64,000 bases of DNA, taken from contig NZ_CP017057.1 in NCBI RefSeq assembly GCF_001719165.1, positions 3,187,354 to 3,251,353 of the forward strand, given 5' to 3'. Made by a program: the position numbers and the translations under genes. The DNA is from Erythrobacter litoralis. Lineage in GTDB: Bacteria; Pseudomonadota; Alphaproteobacteria; Sphingomonadales; Sphingomonadaceae. The notes under the pieces are model-generated. The model had not been told where the DNA came from, made no database searches, and saw only the letters and a list, made by a program, of their open reading frames with translations. The first letter of the stretch is position 1. Each line of letters opens with the position of its first letter. Positions 45,390 through 55,518 of this stretch are shown in pieces.

Positions 45390-45701
45390 ATGAAGACTTT
45401 CGCCATCACCGCCGCCGCCATCGGCCTCGCCTTCACCGCCAGCCCGGCGCTCGCCGCTGGCCCCGCCGAGCGCAACACGATGAATGTGAGCCTCGCCGGG
45501 ATCGATCTCGACACCCCCGAAGGGCAGGAAATGCTCGACCGGCGGATCGAACGCGCCGCGCGCGACGTGTGCCAGTTCGACCGCAAGCGCACCGGGACCC
45601 GGATCCAGTCGCAGGCTGCCACGGATTGCTACGAAAAGGCGAAGGCCAGCGCCAAGCAGCAGGTCGCGGCTTATGTCGAAAAGCAGCGCCGCGGCGGCTG
45701 A
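45390..45701 (+). CDS. UrcA-family periplasmic protein
   Basis: 103 residues. The signal peptide ends near SPALAAG (residue 22). The mature part carries the UrcA pattern: VSLAGIDLDTPEGQEMLDRRIERAARDVC and TDCYEKAKASAKQQVAAYV, with two conserved Cys. UrcA proteins are common in sphingomonads and of unknown function. GAGGAG precedes the ATG at 45390. A terminator follows at 45750. Confidence 0.88.
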   Translation: MKTFAITAAAIGLAFTASPALAAGPAERNTMNVSLAGIDLDTPEGQEMLDRRIERAARDVCQFDRKRTGTRIQSQAATDCYEKAKASAKQQVAAYVEKQRRGG

Positions 45702-45749
45702 CCGGCGCACACGACCTGCCCCGCGCCATCATGCGGGACAGCACCTGGC

Positions 45750-45790
45750 GGCCCGAACCCTTCCAGTCCCTGGGGTTCGGGCCGTTTCTT
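45750..45790 (+). terminator. Rho-independent terminator after the UrcA gene
   Basis: An 11-base stem, GGCCCGAACCC (45750-45760) with GGGTTCGGGCC (45773-45783), a 12-base loop, then GTTTCTT. It also faces the end of the minus-strand LytTR gene at 45846. Confidence 0.82.
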
Positions 45791-45845
45791 GTGCGTGGTC
45801 TGAACGATAGGGTCCGCCGCAGACCCGCCCGCGCCGGCAGCGCGC

Positions 45846-46625
45846 TCAGCGCCCCGCCATCGCCTTGACCTTGGACAGATAGGTCCGCCCGATCCTGAGC
45901 GCTTCGCCGCTGAGCAATTCGGCCGACCACACGCCGAGCCCGTCATGGCGCAGCCCGCGGATATTTTCGCGCTTGAGGATGGTCGAGCGGTGGATGCGGA
46001 TGAACTTGTCAGGATCGAGCCGCGCTTCCAGTCCGGCGATCGTCTGCAGCAGCAGGTAGGAGCGCGACGCCTCGCCGTCCTCGACCGGGTCGCCGACATG
46101 AAGCCGGACGTAATCGCGTTCGGCATCGATCCGATGGACTTCCTCGACATCGATCCGGAGCAATTCCGAACGGTGCGGGACCCACAATTCCTCGAGCCAC
46201 TGGCTGGCCTGCCTGTTCCGGCCCCCGCCCTGTTCGGCGCGGCGCGCGACGGCGCGGTCGATCGCGCGTTCGAGCCGGTCGGCGGCGACGGGCTTGAGCA
46301 CGTAGTCGATCGCCTCGAGATCGAATGCCTCGACCGCGAAATGATCGTGCGCGGTGACGAAGATGACCGCAGGCGGGCTGTCGCTCTCAGCGAATTTGCG
46401 CGCGACGCCGAGCCCGTCGAGTTCGGGCATGGTCATGTCGAGCAGGACCAGGTCGGGGGTCAGCTTCTCGGCAAGCCGCAGGGCGGCAGCGCCATCGCTT
46501 GCTGTGCCAACGACGCGGATCGCGGAGATTTCGGCGCAGATCACCTGGATTCGCTCGACCGCGAGCGGCTCGTCATCGACGATCAGGGTTCTGAGCGCGT
46601 TGTTCTCGGAATCACTCTCGGACAT
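45846..46625 (-). CDS. LytTR-family response regulator (second system)
   Basis: 259 residues. The receiver has DD at 17-18, Asp63 in LLDMTMPELDG, Thr in FVTAHDHF and Lys in YVLKPVAADRL. The LytTR DNA-binding domain covers about residues 150-259 (HRSTILKRENIRGL). The start at 46625 has GGGAGA 7 bases upstream; an ATG at 46646 that overlaps the kinase stop is also possible. It works with the kinase directly upstream. Confidence 0.94.
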   Translation of the reverse strand: MSESDSENNALRTLIVDDEPLAVERIQVICAEISAIRVVGTASDGAAALRLAEKLTPDLVLLDMTMPELDGLGVARKFAESDSPPAVIFVTAHDHFAVEAFDLEAIDYVLKPVAADRLERAIDRAVARRAEQGGGRNRQASQWLEELWVPHRSELLRIDVEEVHRIDAERDYVRLHVGDPVEDGEASRSYLLLQTIAGLEARLDPDKFIRIHRSTILKRENIRGLRHDGLGVWSAELLSGEALRIGRTYLSKVKAMAGR

Positions 46626-46642
46626 GCTGGTCTCCCGGCTTC

Positions 46643-47938
46643 TCATACCTTGCGGCGCGCCCGCGCGGAAGCGGGGCGGGAGAGGGGGATTCGGATCTCG
46701 GTACGATATCCCCCCGGAACCGGGGCCGATGAAAAGCCGATATCGGGCCCGAAGCGCGCTTCGAGCCGGTCGCGCACATTGGCGAGCCCGATGCCGAAAC
46801 CGTGCAGCATTTCATCGGGAACGCCCGGCCCGTCATCGCTCACGGTAATCACCAGCCGGTCGAATTCCTCGCGCGCGGCGACCGTGATCGTGACCTTTCG
46901 CGAAACGGCGGAGACGGCATACTTGACCGAATTCTCAACCAGCGGCTGCAGGATCATGCCCGGAACGCGCGCTTCGGCGAGGTCTTCGGGCAGGTCAAAG
47001 ACGCAGACCAGCCGTTCGGGAAAGCGCACCGCCTCGATGTCGAGATAAAGCTGCTGGAGATCGAATTCGTCCTTGAGCGGCACGTCGCTGGTCGGCTCAT
47101 CGGCGAGGGAATGGCGATAGAAACGACTGATCGTCTGGATCATCCGTTCGGCCCGGTCGGGCTTGCCCGTCATCACCAGGGCGGACAGCGAATTCAGCGT
47201 GTTGAACAGGAAATGCGGGTTAACCTGGTAGCGCAGGCTGCGCAGTTCGGCGGCCTTGGCAGCGTTCCTGAACTGCTGTTCGCGCCGCTCGGCCGCACGC
47301 GCCTGGAATCCGGCAAGCAGGGCGAAATAGGTCGAGGCCCAGGCGAGCAGCAGGAAATAGCGCCCCAGCGCGATATCAAGCAGCTTGCGCCAGAAATCCG
47401 CGCTCGTCTCGGCCGGAGCGATGATGACGCTTTCGGATTCGACGACTTCCTCACCCTCATCCTGGCCGGGGTCGGCCGGGCTGATCCGCCGGACGGGCAC
47501 GTCGACGAGGAGATTTCCCGATTCGTCGCGGCGCAGGTTGAGGTTGTTCTTGCGCGCATATTCGGCTTCCTGCGCGGCCTGGATATCCTCGAACAGCAAC
47601 TGGTTCACATGCCCGATCGCGATCGCCACCGGAAACGCGAAGACGAGCGCGGCGGAGATCTTCACCCACAGCGCGCGCTGGTCGAACAGGCGCAGCACGA
47701 ACCACAGAACCACCGTGAAGCCGATGCCGAGCGCGGTGACGATCAGGCGGCGCCAGGCCATTTCGAACTGGAAATCGAAATCCATCACCAGGCTGCGCGC
47801 GGTGATGAGCACGAAATAGGTCGCCCACAGCACGATCATCGAGACGAGGACCGTGCGGAAGGGCACGCTCACCGGCTCCTTGCGGGCGGGGGTCTTGGGG
47901 GCGCTTTCGGCGCCGACAGGGTTCAGCAACGAGGCCAT
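46643..47938 (-). CDS. LytS-type sensor histidine kinase (second system)
   Basis: 431 residues, the same length as the kinase at 6172. Four hydrophobic segments (about 28-48, 60-80, 95-115 and 185-205) are split by a cytoplasmic or periplasmic loop of about 60 residues with charged repeats (DEGEEVVESES). The His box is YQVNPHFLFNTLNS; N and G boxes are LVENSVKYA, DDGPGVPDE and GIGLANVRDRL. It overlaps its regulator by 4 bases or ends just before it. Signal unknown. Confidence 0.93.
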   Translation of the reverse strand: MASLLNPVGAESAPKTPARKEPVSVPFRTVLVSMIVLWATYFVLITARSLVMDFDFQFEMAWRRLIVTALGIGFTVVLWFVLRLFDQRALWVKISAALVFAFPVAIAIGHVNQLLFEDIQAAQEAEYARKNNLNLRRDESGNLLVDVPVRRISPADPGQDEGEEVVESESVIIAPAETSADFWRKLLDIALGRYFLLLAWASTYFALLAGFQARAAERREQQFRNAAKAAELRSLRYQVNPHFLFNTLNSLSALVMTGKPDRAERMIQTISRFYRHSLADEPTSDVPLKDEFDLQQLYLDIEAVRFPERLVCVFDLPEDLAEARVPGMILQPLVENSVKYAVSAVSRKVTITVAAREEFDRLVITVSDDGPGVPDEMLHGFGIGLANVRDRLEARFGPDIGFSSAPVPGGYRTEIRIPLSRPASARARRKV

Positions 47939-48097
47939 GGCTTTCCTGCGACATAGCGACGCGGGCGGGCATGCGCCATTGCCCGCGCGCTCGGTCGTCG
48001 GACAGGATGGCGCATTGGTCGAAAGCCGTTCATGTGGGAGCAAGGAAGGAGAGGCCTCTCCCCGGCCCCTCCTATTGCTTTCGTCCACCGCGCCGGG

Positions 48098-49513
48098 TCA
48101 GGCGCGCGGCTTGATCATGTCGGCCGGCACGATCCACTCGGCGAACTGGTCTTCGGTCAAGAGTCCCAGCTCGAGCCCGGCCTCCTTTAGGGTCGTCCCG
48201 TCCGCATGGGCCTTCTTCGCGATCCGAGCCGCGTTGTCGTATCCGATATGCGGGTTCAATGCGGTGACCAGCATCAGGCTTTCATTGAGCAGCTTGGCGA
48301 TGCGGTCCTCGTTCGCCTCGATCCCGCTGACGCAATTGTCGGTGAAGCTGTTCGCGCTGTCGGCCAGCAGGCGGATCGATTGCAGCACGTTGTAGATCAT
48401 GACGGGCTTGAACACGTTGAGTTCGAGATGCCCGTTCGATCCCGCGATGCTGACGGTGGTGTGATTGCCCATGACCTGCGAACAGACCATGGTCAGGGCC
48501 TCGCACTGGGTCGGATTGACCTTGCCCGGCATGATCGAGGAGCCCGGCTCGTTCGCGGGCAGCGCGATCTCGCCGAGGCCGCAGCGCGGGCCGGAGCCCA
48601 GCAGGCGGATGTCGTTGGCGATCTTCATCAGGCTGACCGCGACCGAATTGAGCGCGCCCGACAGTTCGACCAGCGCATCATGCGCGGCCAATGCCTCGAA
48701 CTTGTTGGCGGCGGTGACGAAATCGTGGCCCGTTTCCTCGGCGACCTTGGCGGCGAAGGCTTCCGCGAAGCCCACCTTGGAATTGATGCCGGTGCCGACC
48801 GCGGTGCCGCCCTGCGCCAGTTCGAGCACGCGCGGCAGGGCGTTTTCGAGCCGCAGGATCGAATATTCCACCTGCTTGGCATAGCCGGAGAATTCCTGGC
48901 CGAGCGTCAGCGGGGTCGCGTCCTGCAGGTGGGTGCGGCCGATCTTGACGATGTCGGCAAAGGCCGTCGCCTTGTCATCGAGCGCGCCGTGGAGATGCTT
49001 CAGCGCGGGGATCAGGCGTTCGATCGTCTCCGACGCCGCCGCGATGTGCATGGCGGTGGGAAAGGTGTCGTTCGAGCTCTGCCCCATGTTGCAATGGTCA
49101 TTGGGATGGACCGGGTCCTTGCCGCCATGCGTGCCGGTCAGGATCTCGTTCGCACGGCTCGCGATCACCTCGTTGGCGTTCATGTTCGACTGCGTGCCCG
49201 AGCCGGTCTGCCACACGGAAAGCGGAAACTGCGCCGCTAGCGTGCCGTCGATCACCTCGCGCGCGGCGGTCACGATCGCCTCGCCCAGCTTCGCATCGAG
49301 CACGCCCAGTTCCATGTTGGCGCGGGCTGCCGACAGCTTCTGGATGCCCAGCGCCCTCACCAGCGGAGCGGGCATGGTCTCGGTCCCGATCGCGAAATTG
49401 GCGAGGCTGCGCTGGGTCTGCGCGCCCCAGTGCGCGTCGGCCGGGACGCTGACCTCGCCCAGCGAATCGGTCTCGATCCGCACCTTGTCGCCCGCGCCGT
49501 TCATGTCACTCAT
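48098..49513 (-). CDS. fumC: Fumarate hydratase class II
   Basis: 471 residues. FumC interconverts fumarate and malate in the TCA cycle. The signature [14 protein letters not shown] with the catalytic Ser is present, as are [28 protein letters not shown] and [18 protein letters not shown]. Three close in-frame ATGs (49522, 49513, 49504) exist; the second has the best ribosome site (AGGGA 8 bases upstream). It diverges from the PCMT-like gene. Confidence 0.97.
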   Translation of the reverse strand: MSDMNGAGDKVRIETDSLGEVSVPADAHWGAQTQRSLANFAIGTETMPAPLVRALGIQKLSAARANMELGVLDAKLGEAIVTAAREVIDGTLAAQFPLSVWQTGSGTQSNMNANEVIASRANEILTGTHGGKDPVHPNDHCNMGQSSNDTFPTAMHIAAASETIERLIPALKHLHGALDDKATAFADIVKIGRTHLQDATPLTLGQEFSGYAKQVEYSILRLENALPRVLELAQGGTAVGTGINSKVGFAEAFAAKVAEETGHDFVTAANKFEALAAHDALVELSGALNSVAVSLMKIANDIRLLGSGPRCGLGEIALPANEPGSSIMPGKVNPTQCEALTMVCSQVMGNHTTVSIAGSNGHLELNVFKPVMIYNVLQSIRLLADSANSFTDNCVSGIEANEDRIAKLLNESLMLVTALNPHIGYDNAARIAKKAHADGTTLKEAGLELGLLTEDQFAEWIVPADMIKPRA

Positions 49514-49693
49514 CGAAGCCATCCCTGTGTAAGTCGAAAATGATCCCTTGCGAATTCGCGGCCCCCCTAAGCACTCGCCTGCGGGCGCTGGCAAGACCGC
49601 TCTTGCATGTCGGTCCGGCCTGGCGTGAACGCTTTCGCCCGCGAAGGCTCTTTAATCCCGGCCCGGCGCGGTCTAGGGGCTGGGCGAGACATC

Positions 49694-49732
49694 TTGACGC
49701 GCTGTATTGCGTACCTAATACAGCTTTCGGAG
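49694..49732 (+). promoter_or_regulatory. Promoter of the pcm-tolC-popZ-like operon with embedded palindrome
   Basis: -35 TTGACG (49694-49699), a 16-base spacer, -10 TAATAC (49716-49721). The inverted repeat GCTGTATT (49701-49708) / AATACAGC (49717-49724) with 8-base centre overlaps spacer and -10, the classic position for a repressor. GGAG at 49729-49732 lies 5 bases before the ATG at 49738, leaving a very short leader. Part of the gap also serves divergent fumC. Confidence 0.75.
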
Positions 49733-49737
49733 TGAAA

Positions 49738-50379
49738 ATGAGCAATACTGGAACCCTTGAGGCCGAGGAGGCGAAGGCGGGCGCGATGAACACAGCCGAT
49801 ACCACCGAAGCGCGCCGCGTCATGATCAAAAGCCAGCTGCGCACGAGCGGTGTGAACGACGAAACCACGCTGGAGCGGATGCGCGACGTCCCGCGGGAGG
49901 ATTTCCTCCCTGCGGACAAGGCACCGATCGCCTATATCGATCGCTCGATTCCGCTGGGCGATGGAGAGGCGATGGCCGCCCCGCTGTTCTACGGCAAGCT
50001 ACTGGTCGAAGCCGCCGCACGCCGGGACGACCGCGTGCTGGTGGTCGAGAACGGGACCGGATATCTCGCCGAACTGGTGCGCCCGCTGGTCGGCTCGCTC
50101 GCGGTGACGCAGCCCACCGATGCGGCCGCGGGCAAGGTCGAAGGCGAAGGCGATTTCACGCTCGTCCTCATCGACGGCGCGATCGGGCAGCTTCCAGGCA
50201 GCCTTGCCGAGCGCGTCGCCGACGGGGGCCGCGTGGTCGGCGGGCTCGTCCTGCGCGGCGTCACCCGGCTTGCTTCCGGCCGCAAGATCGCCGGACGCGT
50301 CGCCTTTATGCCGCTCGAGGATCTGGGCATCCCGGTCCTCCCCGCTTTCGCCAAGCCGAAGGGCTGGTCCTTCCCGTGA
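49738..50379 (+). CDS. PCMT-like methyltransferase-fold protein, probably inactive as a repair enzyme
   Basis: 213 residues resembling protein-L-isoaspartate O-methyltransferase (MIKSQLRTSGVNDETTLERMRDVPREDF). The substrate loop usually GHGQTISQP reads GDGEAMAAP, and the SAM motif is VVENGTGYLAEL instead of E-x-G-x-G-S-G-Y. Thus it may have lost repair activity. In sphingomonads the same gene commonly precedes tolC. The start at 49738 has GGAG 5 bases before; the stop shares bases with the tolC GTG. Confidence 0.85.
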   Translation: MSNTGTLEAEEAKAGAMNTADTTEARRVMIKSQLRTSGVNDETTLERMRDVPREDFLPADKAPIAYIDRSIPLGDGEAMAAPLFYGKLLVEAAARRDDRVLVVENGTGYLAELVRPLVGSLAVTQPTDAAAGKVEGEGDFTLVLIDGAIGQLPGSLAERVADGGRVVGGLVLRGVTRLASGRKIAGRVAFMPLEDLGIPVLPAFAKPKGWSFP

Positions 50380-51869
50380 ACCGCCCCCGTGCCCTCCCGC
50401 TGCGGCGCGCGCTGCGGCGCGCCACCTGCCTTGCCGCTTTCGCCGGCGGGCTGGCGGCGGCGCCGGCTCAGGCCGACACGCTGCGCGAGGCGCTGGCGGC
50501 GGCCTACAACACCAACCCGACGCTGGCGGGCGCGCGGGCGAACCAGCGCGCGACCGATGAAGAGGTGCCGATCCAGCGCGGGCAGGGCCTGCCCAACCTC
50601 AACGTCACCGCAACGCATATCGAATTCATTCGCCAGTCGGCCAACGCCTTCACGGCGCCGGAACGCAATCTCGGCGTCAATGCCCAGCTCCAGGTGCCGA
50701 TCTACCAGGGCGGGCGGATCCGCAATTCGACCCGCGCCGCCGAGGAGCGGGTCGAGGCCGGACAGGCCGACCTGCGGGGCGCCGAAAGCGCGCTTTTCAG
50801 CCAGACCGTCGCCGCCTACATGGACGTGCTGCGGACCGAGGCGCTCGCCGGGCTTGCCGCGAACCAGGTCGAAGTGCTCGACGTGACGATGCAGGCGACG
50901 CGCGACCGGTTCGAGATCGGCGACACCACTCTGACCGACGTGGCGCAGGCCGAAAGCCGCCTTGCGCTGGCGCAGGGTGACCTTCGCAATGCGCTCGCCA
51001 ATCTCGTCTCCGCGCGCGAGACCTATATCGAACTGGTCGGCAAGGCACCCGGGAACCTGCAGGCCCCGCCGCCCTTGCCGAACCTCCCCGACAATGTCGG
51101 TACGGCGGTGGTCACGGCGCTGGAGAACAATCCCGACCTCATCGCCGCGCGCCAGCGGGCCGAGGCGGCGGGATTCGACACCGAGGTCGCCGGATCGGGC
51201 CGCCTGCCGACCGTGGCGCTGTTCGCGAACGGCGACTATTCCGATTTCTACGGCACGCTGGGCGGCCCGATCGCGGCCAATTTCGTCCAGCGCGAAACGA
51301 CCGCCAATGCCGGCGTGCGCGTCACCATCCCGCTCTTCCAGGGCGGCGTCCCGGCCGCGCGCCAGCGACAGGCGGGGGCGCGGGAAAGCGCCGCGCTCGA
51401 ACAGGTCATTCAGACCGAACGCAACGTGATCTCGCAGACCCGCGCCGCCTATGCTAGCTGGCAGGCCTCGCTCGCCGTGATCGAAAGCTCGAAGACCGCG
51501 GTCGAGGCCGCCGAACTGAGCCTCGAGGGGGTGCGCGCGGAAAATTCGATCGGCAACCGGACGATTCTCGACGTGCTCAATGCCGAACAGGAACTCGTCT
51601 CCGCCCGCTCGCAGCTCGTCACCGCGCGGCGCAACGCCTATGTCGCGGGTTTCACCCTGCTTGCCACCATGGGCAAGGCCGAGGCGCGCGACCTCAATCT
51701 CGACACGGGCGGGCCGCTTTACGACCCGACACTCAATTACGAGCGCGTTCGGGGCCGGATCTGGGACTGGGACCGCGATCCCGAACCTGAACCGGAATCG
51801 ACCCGAACCGTTGACATTCCCGCTCCCGAAGCGACATTCGGCCCCGTGCTGGAGTCCGGAGAGCGTTGA
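50376..51869 (+). CDS. tolC: Outer-membrane efflux channel TolC family
   Basis: 497 residues with signal peptide (cleavage near APAQAD, residue 34). It has the two internal repeats of TolC: DTLREALAAAYNTNPTLAGARA with YQGGRI, then ENNPDLIAARQR with PLFQGGVPAARQRQA, and coiled-coil helices between. TolC trimers form the outer-membrane channel of efflux and type I secretion. The GTG start overlaps the PCMT-like stop (GTGA). The C-terminal tail is acidic (DRDPEPEPESTR). Confidence 0.95.
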   Translation: MNRPRALPLRRALRRATCLAAFAGGLAAAPAQADTLREALAAAYNTNPTLAGARANQRATDEEVPIQRGQGLPNLNVTATHIEFIRQSANAFTAPERNLGVNAQLQVPIYQGGRIRNSTRAAEERVEAGQADLRGAESALFSQTVAAYMDVLRTEALAGLAANQVEVLDVTMQATRDRFEIGDTTLTDVAQAESRLALAQGDLRNALANLVSARETYIELVGKAPGNLQAPPPLPNLPDNVGTAVVTALENNPDLIAARQRAEAAGFDTEVAGSGRLPTVALFANGDYSDFYGTLGGPIAANFVQRETTANAGVRVTIPLFQGGVPAARQRQAGARESAALEQVIQTERNVISQTRAAYASWQASLAVIESSKTAVEAAELSLEGVRAENSIGNRTILDVLNAEQELVSARSQLVTARRNAYVAGFTLLATMGKAEARDLNLDTGGPLYDPTLNYERVRGRIWDWDRDPEPEPESTRTVDIPAPEATFGPVLESGER

Positions 51870-51937
51870 TCCGTCCCGATTCGGGAATCGGCGCATCGGT
51901 CGGTCGCTCCCGCAGGGGCTCTAATGTCGAGGCGAAA

Positions 51938-52414
51938 ATGGCGGATAGTGGTGAAGCGTCGGTCGAGGAAATCCTGGAATCGATCAAGAAAGTGATCGCG
52001 CGAGACAATCGCGAGGATGCACTCGAAGCGCGCCGCCGCCGCGAGGCGGAGGCCGAGAACGCCGAAGCGCGGGCGCAGGAACAGCTCGAAGAGACCGATG
52101 AGGTGCTCGACCTGTCCGAGATGGATTTCGCCGATGAGAACGGGCCGGAGACCGCCGAAGCGCAAGATGACGATGCGCCGCTGATCGCCGAGAACGTGCG
52201 CGGCGCGATGCAGGAAAACCTCGCCGCTCTCGCCATGCTGGCCGAACCGGGCGCGCGCCCCCAGATCGTTCGCTCGGGCGAGACCTCCCTCGAAGGGCTG
52301 GTGCGCGAAATGCTGCGCCCCATGCTCGCGCAGTGGCTCGACGAAAACCTGCCGGGCATGGTCGAAAAGATGGTCCAGGCCGAAATCGCGCGGATCGCCG
52401 GCAAGCGGCGCTGA
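51938..52414 (+). CDS. DUF2497/PopZ-like protein
   Basis: 158 residues. MADSGEASVEEILESIKKVIARDN at the N-terminus and EMLRPMLAQWLDENLPGMVEKMVQAEIARI at the C-terminus are the conserved ends of DUF2497/PopZ, the alphaproteobacterial polar scaffold; between them is an acidic, disordered linker. PopZ in Caulobacter organises the cell pole and binds the ParB complex. That role is inferred. A TTG at 51866 is an alternative start, but the ATG at 51938 fits the family. Confidence 0.85.
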   Translation: MADSGEASVEEILESIKKVIARDNREDALEARRRREAEAENAEARAQEQLEETDEVLDLSEMDFADENGPETAEAQDDDAPLIAENVRGAMQENLAALAMLAEPGARPQIVRSGETSLEGLVREMLRPMLAQWLDENLPGMVEKMVQAEIARIAGKRR

Positions 52415-52485
52415 TCTCAGGGGCCGCGTGGGACCGCGCGGCTTTCGCTGGAATCGCGGGGGGCGACGCGCTAACAGCCGCCTTC

Positions 52486-54642
52486 ATGAGAGCCACCAGC
52501 CTGACCGGCGTGTTCGCCGCGTCCTTCGCCCTTCTCGCAAGCCCCCCGCTCGCCGCGGACGATCACGAGGAAACCGCGCGCCGCGTACCGGGTGTCGAGG
52601 CGCCCGCGATGAGCGCGCGCGATCTCGTCACCATGCCGCGCCTCGGCGCGCCGATCGTCGCAATGGACCGATTTGCCGTCTATTCCGTGACTGTCACCGA
52701 TCCCGAAACGCTGGAGCGCTCGCGCAGGCACTATATACTCGACCTCGCGGCCCGGGGAGCCGAACCGTTCGAATTCGATTTCGGCATCAGCGCGCACAGC
52801 CTTGCCATCGGGCCGGACGATTTTCTCTATTTCCTGAGCGATGAACATCCCGACGACAGCCGCGCAAAGCGCACGCGGCTGTGGCGGGCCGCGCTCGAGC
52901 CGAGCGGCAAGGTGACAGGGCCGATGCCGGTCGCCGACATCGAGGGAACCAACATTCACGGCTTCAAGCTCTCGCCCGCCGGCAATGCCGTCGCGCTGTG
53001 GAGCGAAATCGCGCGCGATTGCGCCGTGTTCGGCTGCAAGGAGAGCGGAAGCGCTGTTGGCAGCGGGCGGCTCTACGAAGGCGATGCGGGTTTCTACCGC
53101 CACTGGGACCGCTGGCTGCGCCCCGGCGTATTTAACCGCGTCTTCGTCTTCGGGATGGAGGACGGCACGGTCGTCGGCGATCCGCTTCCCATCGATGGGC
53201 ATGACCCGGCCGAAGGCGTAACCGGCAACACGCCGACCATGCCTTTCGGCGGGGGTGAGGACATTGCCTGGGCGCCTGACGGATCGGGTGTCTATTTCGT
53301 CGTGCGGGAGTCCGGTGCGGACGAGCCCGCCTCGACCGACCTCGATATCTGGTGGAACGATCTTTCGGGTGCAGCGCCGGTCGAACTCACGGCGGCCAAT
53401 GAAGCGACCGATACCGCGCCTGCGCCTTCGCCCGATGGGCGCTATCTCGCATATCTCGCCATGGCGCGGCCCGGTTACGAATCCGACCGGCTCGTGTTGC
53501 AGTTGCGCGATCTCGAAACCGGCCGGACACGCGCGCTGACGCAGGACACCGACCTCTCCTTCGGCTCGCTTACATGGAGCGCGGACGGCAGCTACCTCAT
53601 CGCGACCGCTGCCGACACGCTCGACGTTCCGGCGTTCCGGATCGATCCTGAAAGCGGCGAGGTGCAAGAACTCGACCTGATCGCCGGGAACGAGGCGCAT
53701 ATCGGCGGCCTCACCCCGCTTGCCGATGGCGGCCTGCTGTTCACCCGCGATTCGATCGGAGTTCCTGCAGAGCTCTATCGTTCGGACGCGCTCGGCAAGG
53801 CGCGGCCGCTCACCGACGTGGTGACGAGCCGCATGGGCGAGTTGGCTTCGATCGAGACGACCCGCTTCCGTTTCGAAGGCGCGGGAGGCGACACGGTGTG
53901 GGGCCAGGTCACCCGGCTCGAGGACCAGCAGGGTCCGATCCCGGCGATCCTCTATGTCCATGGCGGGCCGCAGGGGACGTTCAACGATGCGTGGTCATCG
54001 CGCTGGAACCCGCGCGTTCTGGCGAGCCAGGGCTATGCCGTGATCTCGGTCGATTTCCACGGAAGCGCGGGATACGGGCAGGATTTCATGGACGCGATCA
54101 ACCGCGACTGGGGCGGAAAGCCATTGGAGGACCTGCGAAAAGGCCTCGCCGCCGCGCTCGAGCTCGACAGCCAGATCGACGGCAGCCGCGCCTGCGCGAT
54201 GGGGGCGAGCTATGGCGGGTACATGATGAACTGGATCGCGGGGAACTGGCCGGACCGGTTCGACTGCCTGGTCCAGCATGACGGCCTGTTCGATATGCGC
54301 AGCTTCTATTATTCGACCGAGGAATTGTGGTTTCCGCGCTGGGATTTCGGCGGCTCCTATTCCGAGGCGCGCGAGACCTACGAACGCTGGAACCCGGCCA
54401 ATTACCTCGACAACTGGAAGACCCCCATGCTGGTCGTGACCGGCGAGAAGGATTTCCGCGTCCCCTACACGCAGGGCCTGCAGAGCTTCACGGCATTGCA
54501 GGAACGGGGCATCCCCGCGCAGCTTCTCGTCTTCCCGGACGAGAACCACTGGGTGCTGGGCGCCGAGAACTCGCTGCAATGGCACGAAACCGTGTTCGCG
54601 TGGCTCGATCGCTGGCTTGCGGAGGAAAAGGGCGCGCAATGA
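52486..54642 (+). CDS. Exported S9-family peptidase (prolyl oligopeptidase type)
   Basis: 718 residues with a signal peptide. The first 420 residues carry beta-propeller repeats ([31 protein letters not shown]). The C-terminal alpha/beta hydrolase domain has the nucleophile in GASYGGYM (Ser575), Asp in TGEKDFRVP and His in DENHWV. These enzymes cleave short peptides after Pro or Ala, often dipeptidyl-peptidase or acylaminoacyl type. The start at 52486 precedes the signal peptide; it lies 71 bases after the DUF2497 gene. Confidence 0.92.
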   Translation: MRATSLTGVFAASFALLASPPLAADDHEETARRVPGVEAPAMSARDLVTMPRLGAPIVAMDRFAVYSVTVTDPETLERSRRHYILDLAARGAEPFEFDFGISAHSLAIGPDDFLYFLSDEHPDDSRAKRTRLWRAALEPSGKVTGPMPVADIEGTNIHGFKLSPAGNAVALWSEIARDCAVFGCKESGSAVGSGRLYEGDAGFYRHWDRWLRPGVFNRVFVFGMEDGTVVGDPLPIDGHDPAEGVTGNTPTMPFGGGEDIAWAPDGSGVYFVVRESGADEPASTDLDIWWNDLSGAAPVELTAANEATDTAPAPSPDGRYLAYLAMARPGYESDRLVLQLRDLETGRTRALTQDTDLSFGSLTWSADGSYLIATAADTLDVPAFRIDPESGEVQELDLIAGNEAHIGGLTPLADGGLLFTRDSIGVPAELYRSDALGKARPLTDVVTSRMGELASIETTRFRFEGAGGDTVWGQVTRLEDQQGPIPAILYVHGGPQGTFNDAWSSRWNPRVLASQGYAVISVDFHGSAGYGQDFMDAINRDWGGKPLEDLRKGLAAALELDSQIDGSRACAMGASYGGYMMNWIAGNWPDRFDCLVQHDGLFDMRSFYYSTEELWFPRWDFGGSYSEARETYERWNPANYLDNWKTPMLVVTGEKDFRVPYTQGLQSFTALQERGIPAQLLVFPDENHWVLGAENSLQWHETVFAWLDRWLAEEKGAQ

Positions 54643-55067
54643 GCGATAACGAGCTTCTTTCGGCCCGATCCTCGCTCGCGCGGCATTACGAAAGCGCGCC
54701 CGCCCGCCCCGACAGCGCCCCGGTCGAGCGGCACATCTTCCTGTGCGCGCTGTCGGACAAGGCGAAATGCTGCTCGCGCGAGGAGGGCGAGGCCGCGTGG
54801 GCCTTTCTCAAGACGCGGCTGAAGGAGCGCGGGCTGGTCGGGCCGAGGCGCACCGCCGACCATCCAAAAGGCGCAGGGGGAGGCGTGCAGCGGACCAAGG
54901 CCGACTGCCTCCAGATCTGCGGCAAGGGCCCGATCGCGGTCGTGTGGCCGGATGGCGTGTGGTACCATTCGTGCATGCCGCAAGCGCTCGAGCGGATCAT
55001 CGACGAACATCTCGTCGGCGGCGTTCCGGTCGAGGAATATCGCCTCAGCCCGCTGGGCGAGGACTGA
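54639..55067 (+). CDS. Thioredoxin-like [2Fe-2S] ferredoxin
   Basis: 142 residues. [15 protein letters not shown] (Cys36, Cys44, Cys45) and [23 protein letters not shown] (Cys90, Cys94) are the cluster ligands of the thioredoxin-like ferredoxin family (also found in NuoE and Shethna-type proteins). It would carry electrons in the cytoplasm. The ATG overlaps the S9 peptidase stop (ATGA). Partner unknown. Confidence 0.9.
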   Translation: MSDNELLSARSSLARHYESAPARPDSAPVERHIFLCALSDKAKCCSREEGEAAWAFLKTRLKERGLVGPRRTADHPKGAGGGVQRTKADCLQICGKGPIAVVWPDGVWYHSCMPQALERIIDEHLVGGVPVEEYRLSPLGED

Positions 55068-55071
55068 CGGT

Positions 55072-55386
55072 TCAGTCGCGGTCCCGGCGGCCGAACAGTT
55101 CGTCGGCATCGGGCAGGCGATTGTCGACCGCTTCGTCGTGCCCCGTCCCGTTGGACAGAAAGGCAAGGCCCATCAGCCCGCCCGACAGCAGCATGGTGAA
55201 AGCGATGCCGAGCGCGACCGCGATGAAATAATGCACCGAAACCATGCCGTTGAAGGCGTAGAGCAGGCCGAGCGCGAGCGCGACCGTCGCGACGGTGACC
55301 GCCATCAGCAGCTTCATGATCTGGCGGTATCGCGCCCAGGCGTGAGCGGCGTTTTCAGGGTTATCGAGCGGGGACTTATCGGCCAT
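55072..55386 (-). CDS. Small two-helix membrane protein
   Basis: 104 residues. Two hydrophobic segments (about 24-44 and 52-75), short basic N-terminus and acidic C-terminal tail. PLDNPENAAHAWARYRQIMK and FLSNGTGHDEAVDNRLPDADELF resemble conserved small proteins of Erythrobacteraceae. Convergent with the ferredoxin gene, 4 bases apart. Function unknown. Confidence 0.75.
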   Translation of the reverse strand: MADKSPLDNPENAAHAWARYRQIMKLLMAVTVATVALALGLLYAFNGMVSVHYFIAVALGIAFTMLLSGGLMGLAFLSNGTGHDEAVDNRLPDADELFGRRDRD

Positions 55387-55518
55387 CGCCCTTCAATGGG
55401 GCCTATCGCGTCGCATTGCAATCGAAGCGCGCGGACGGGAGACGTTTGCGCGGCAGGCTTCGGATTCGCCTTTCGCGGCCAAGAGTGGCATTTTGCTTCG
55501 CGGAGAGAGGAGTCGAAC

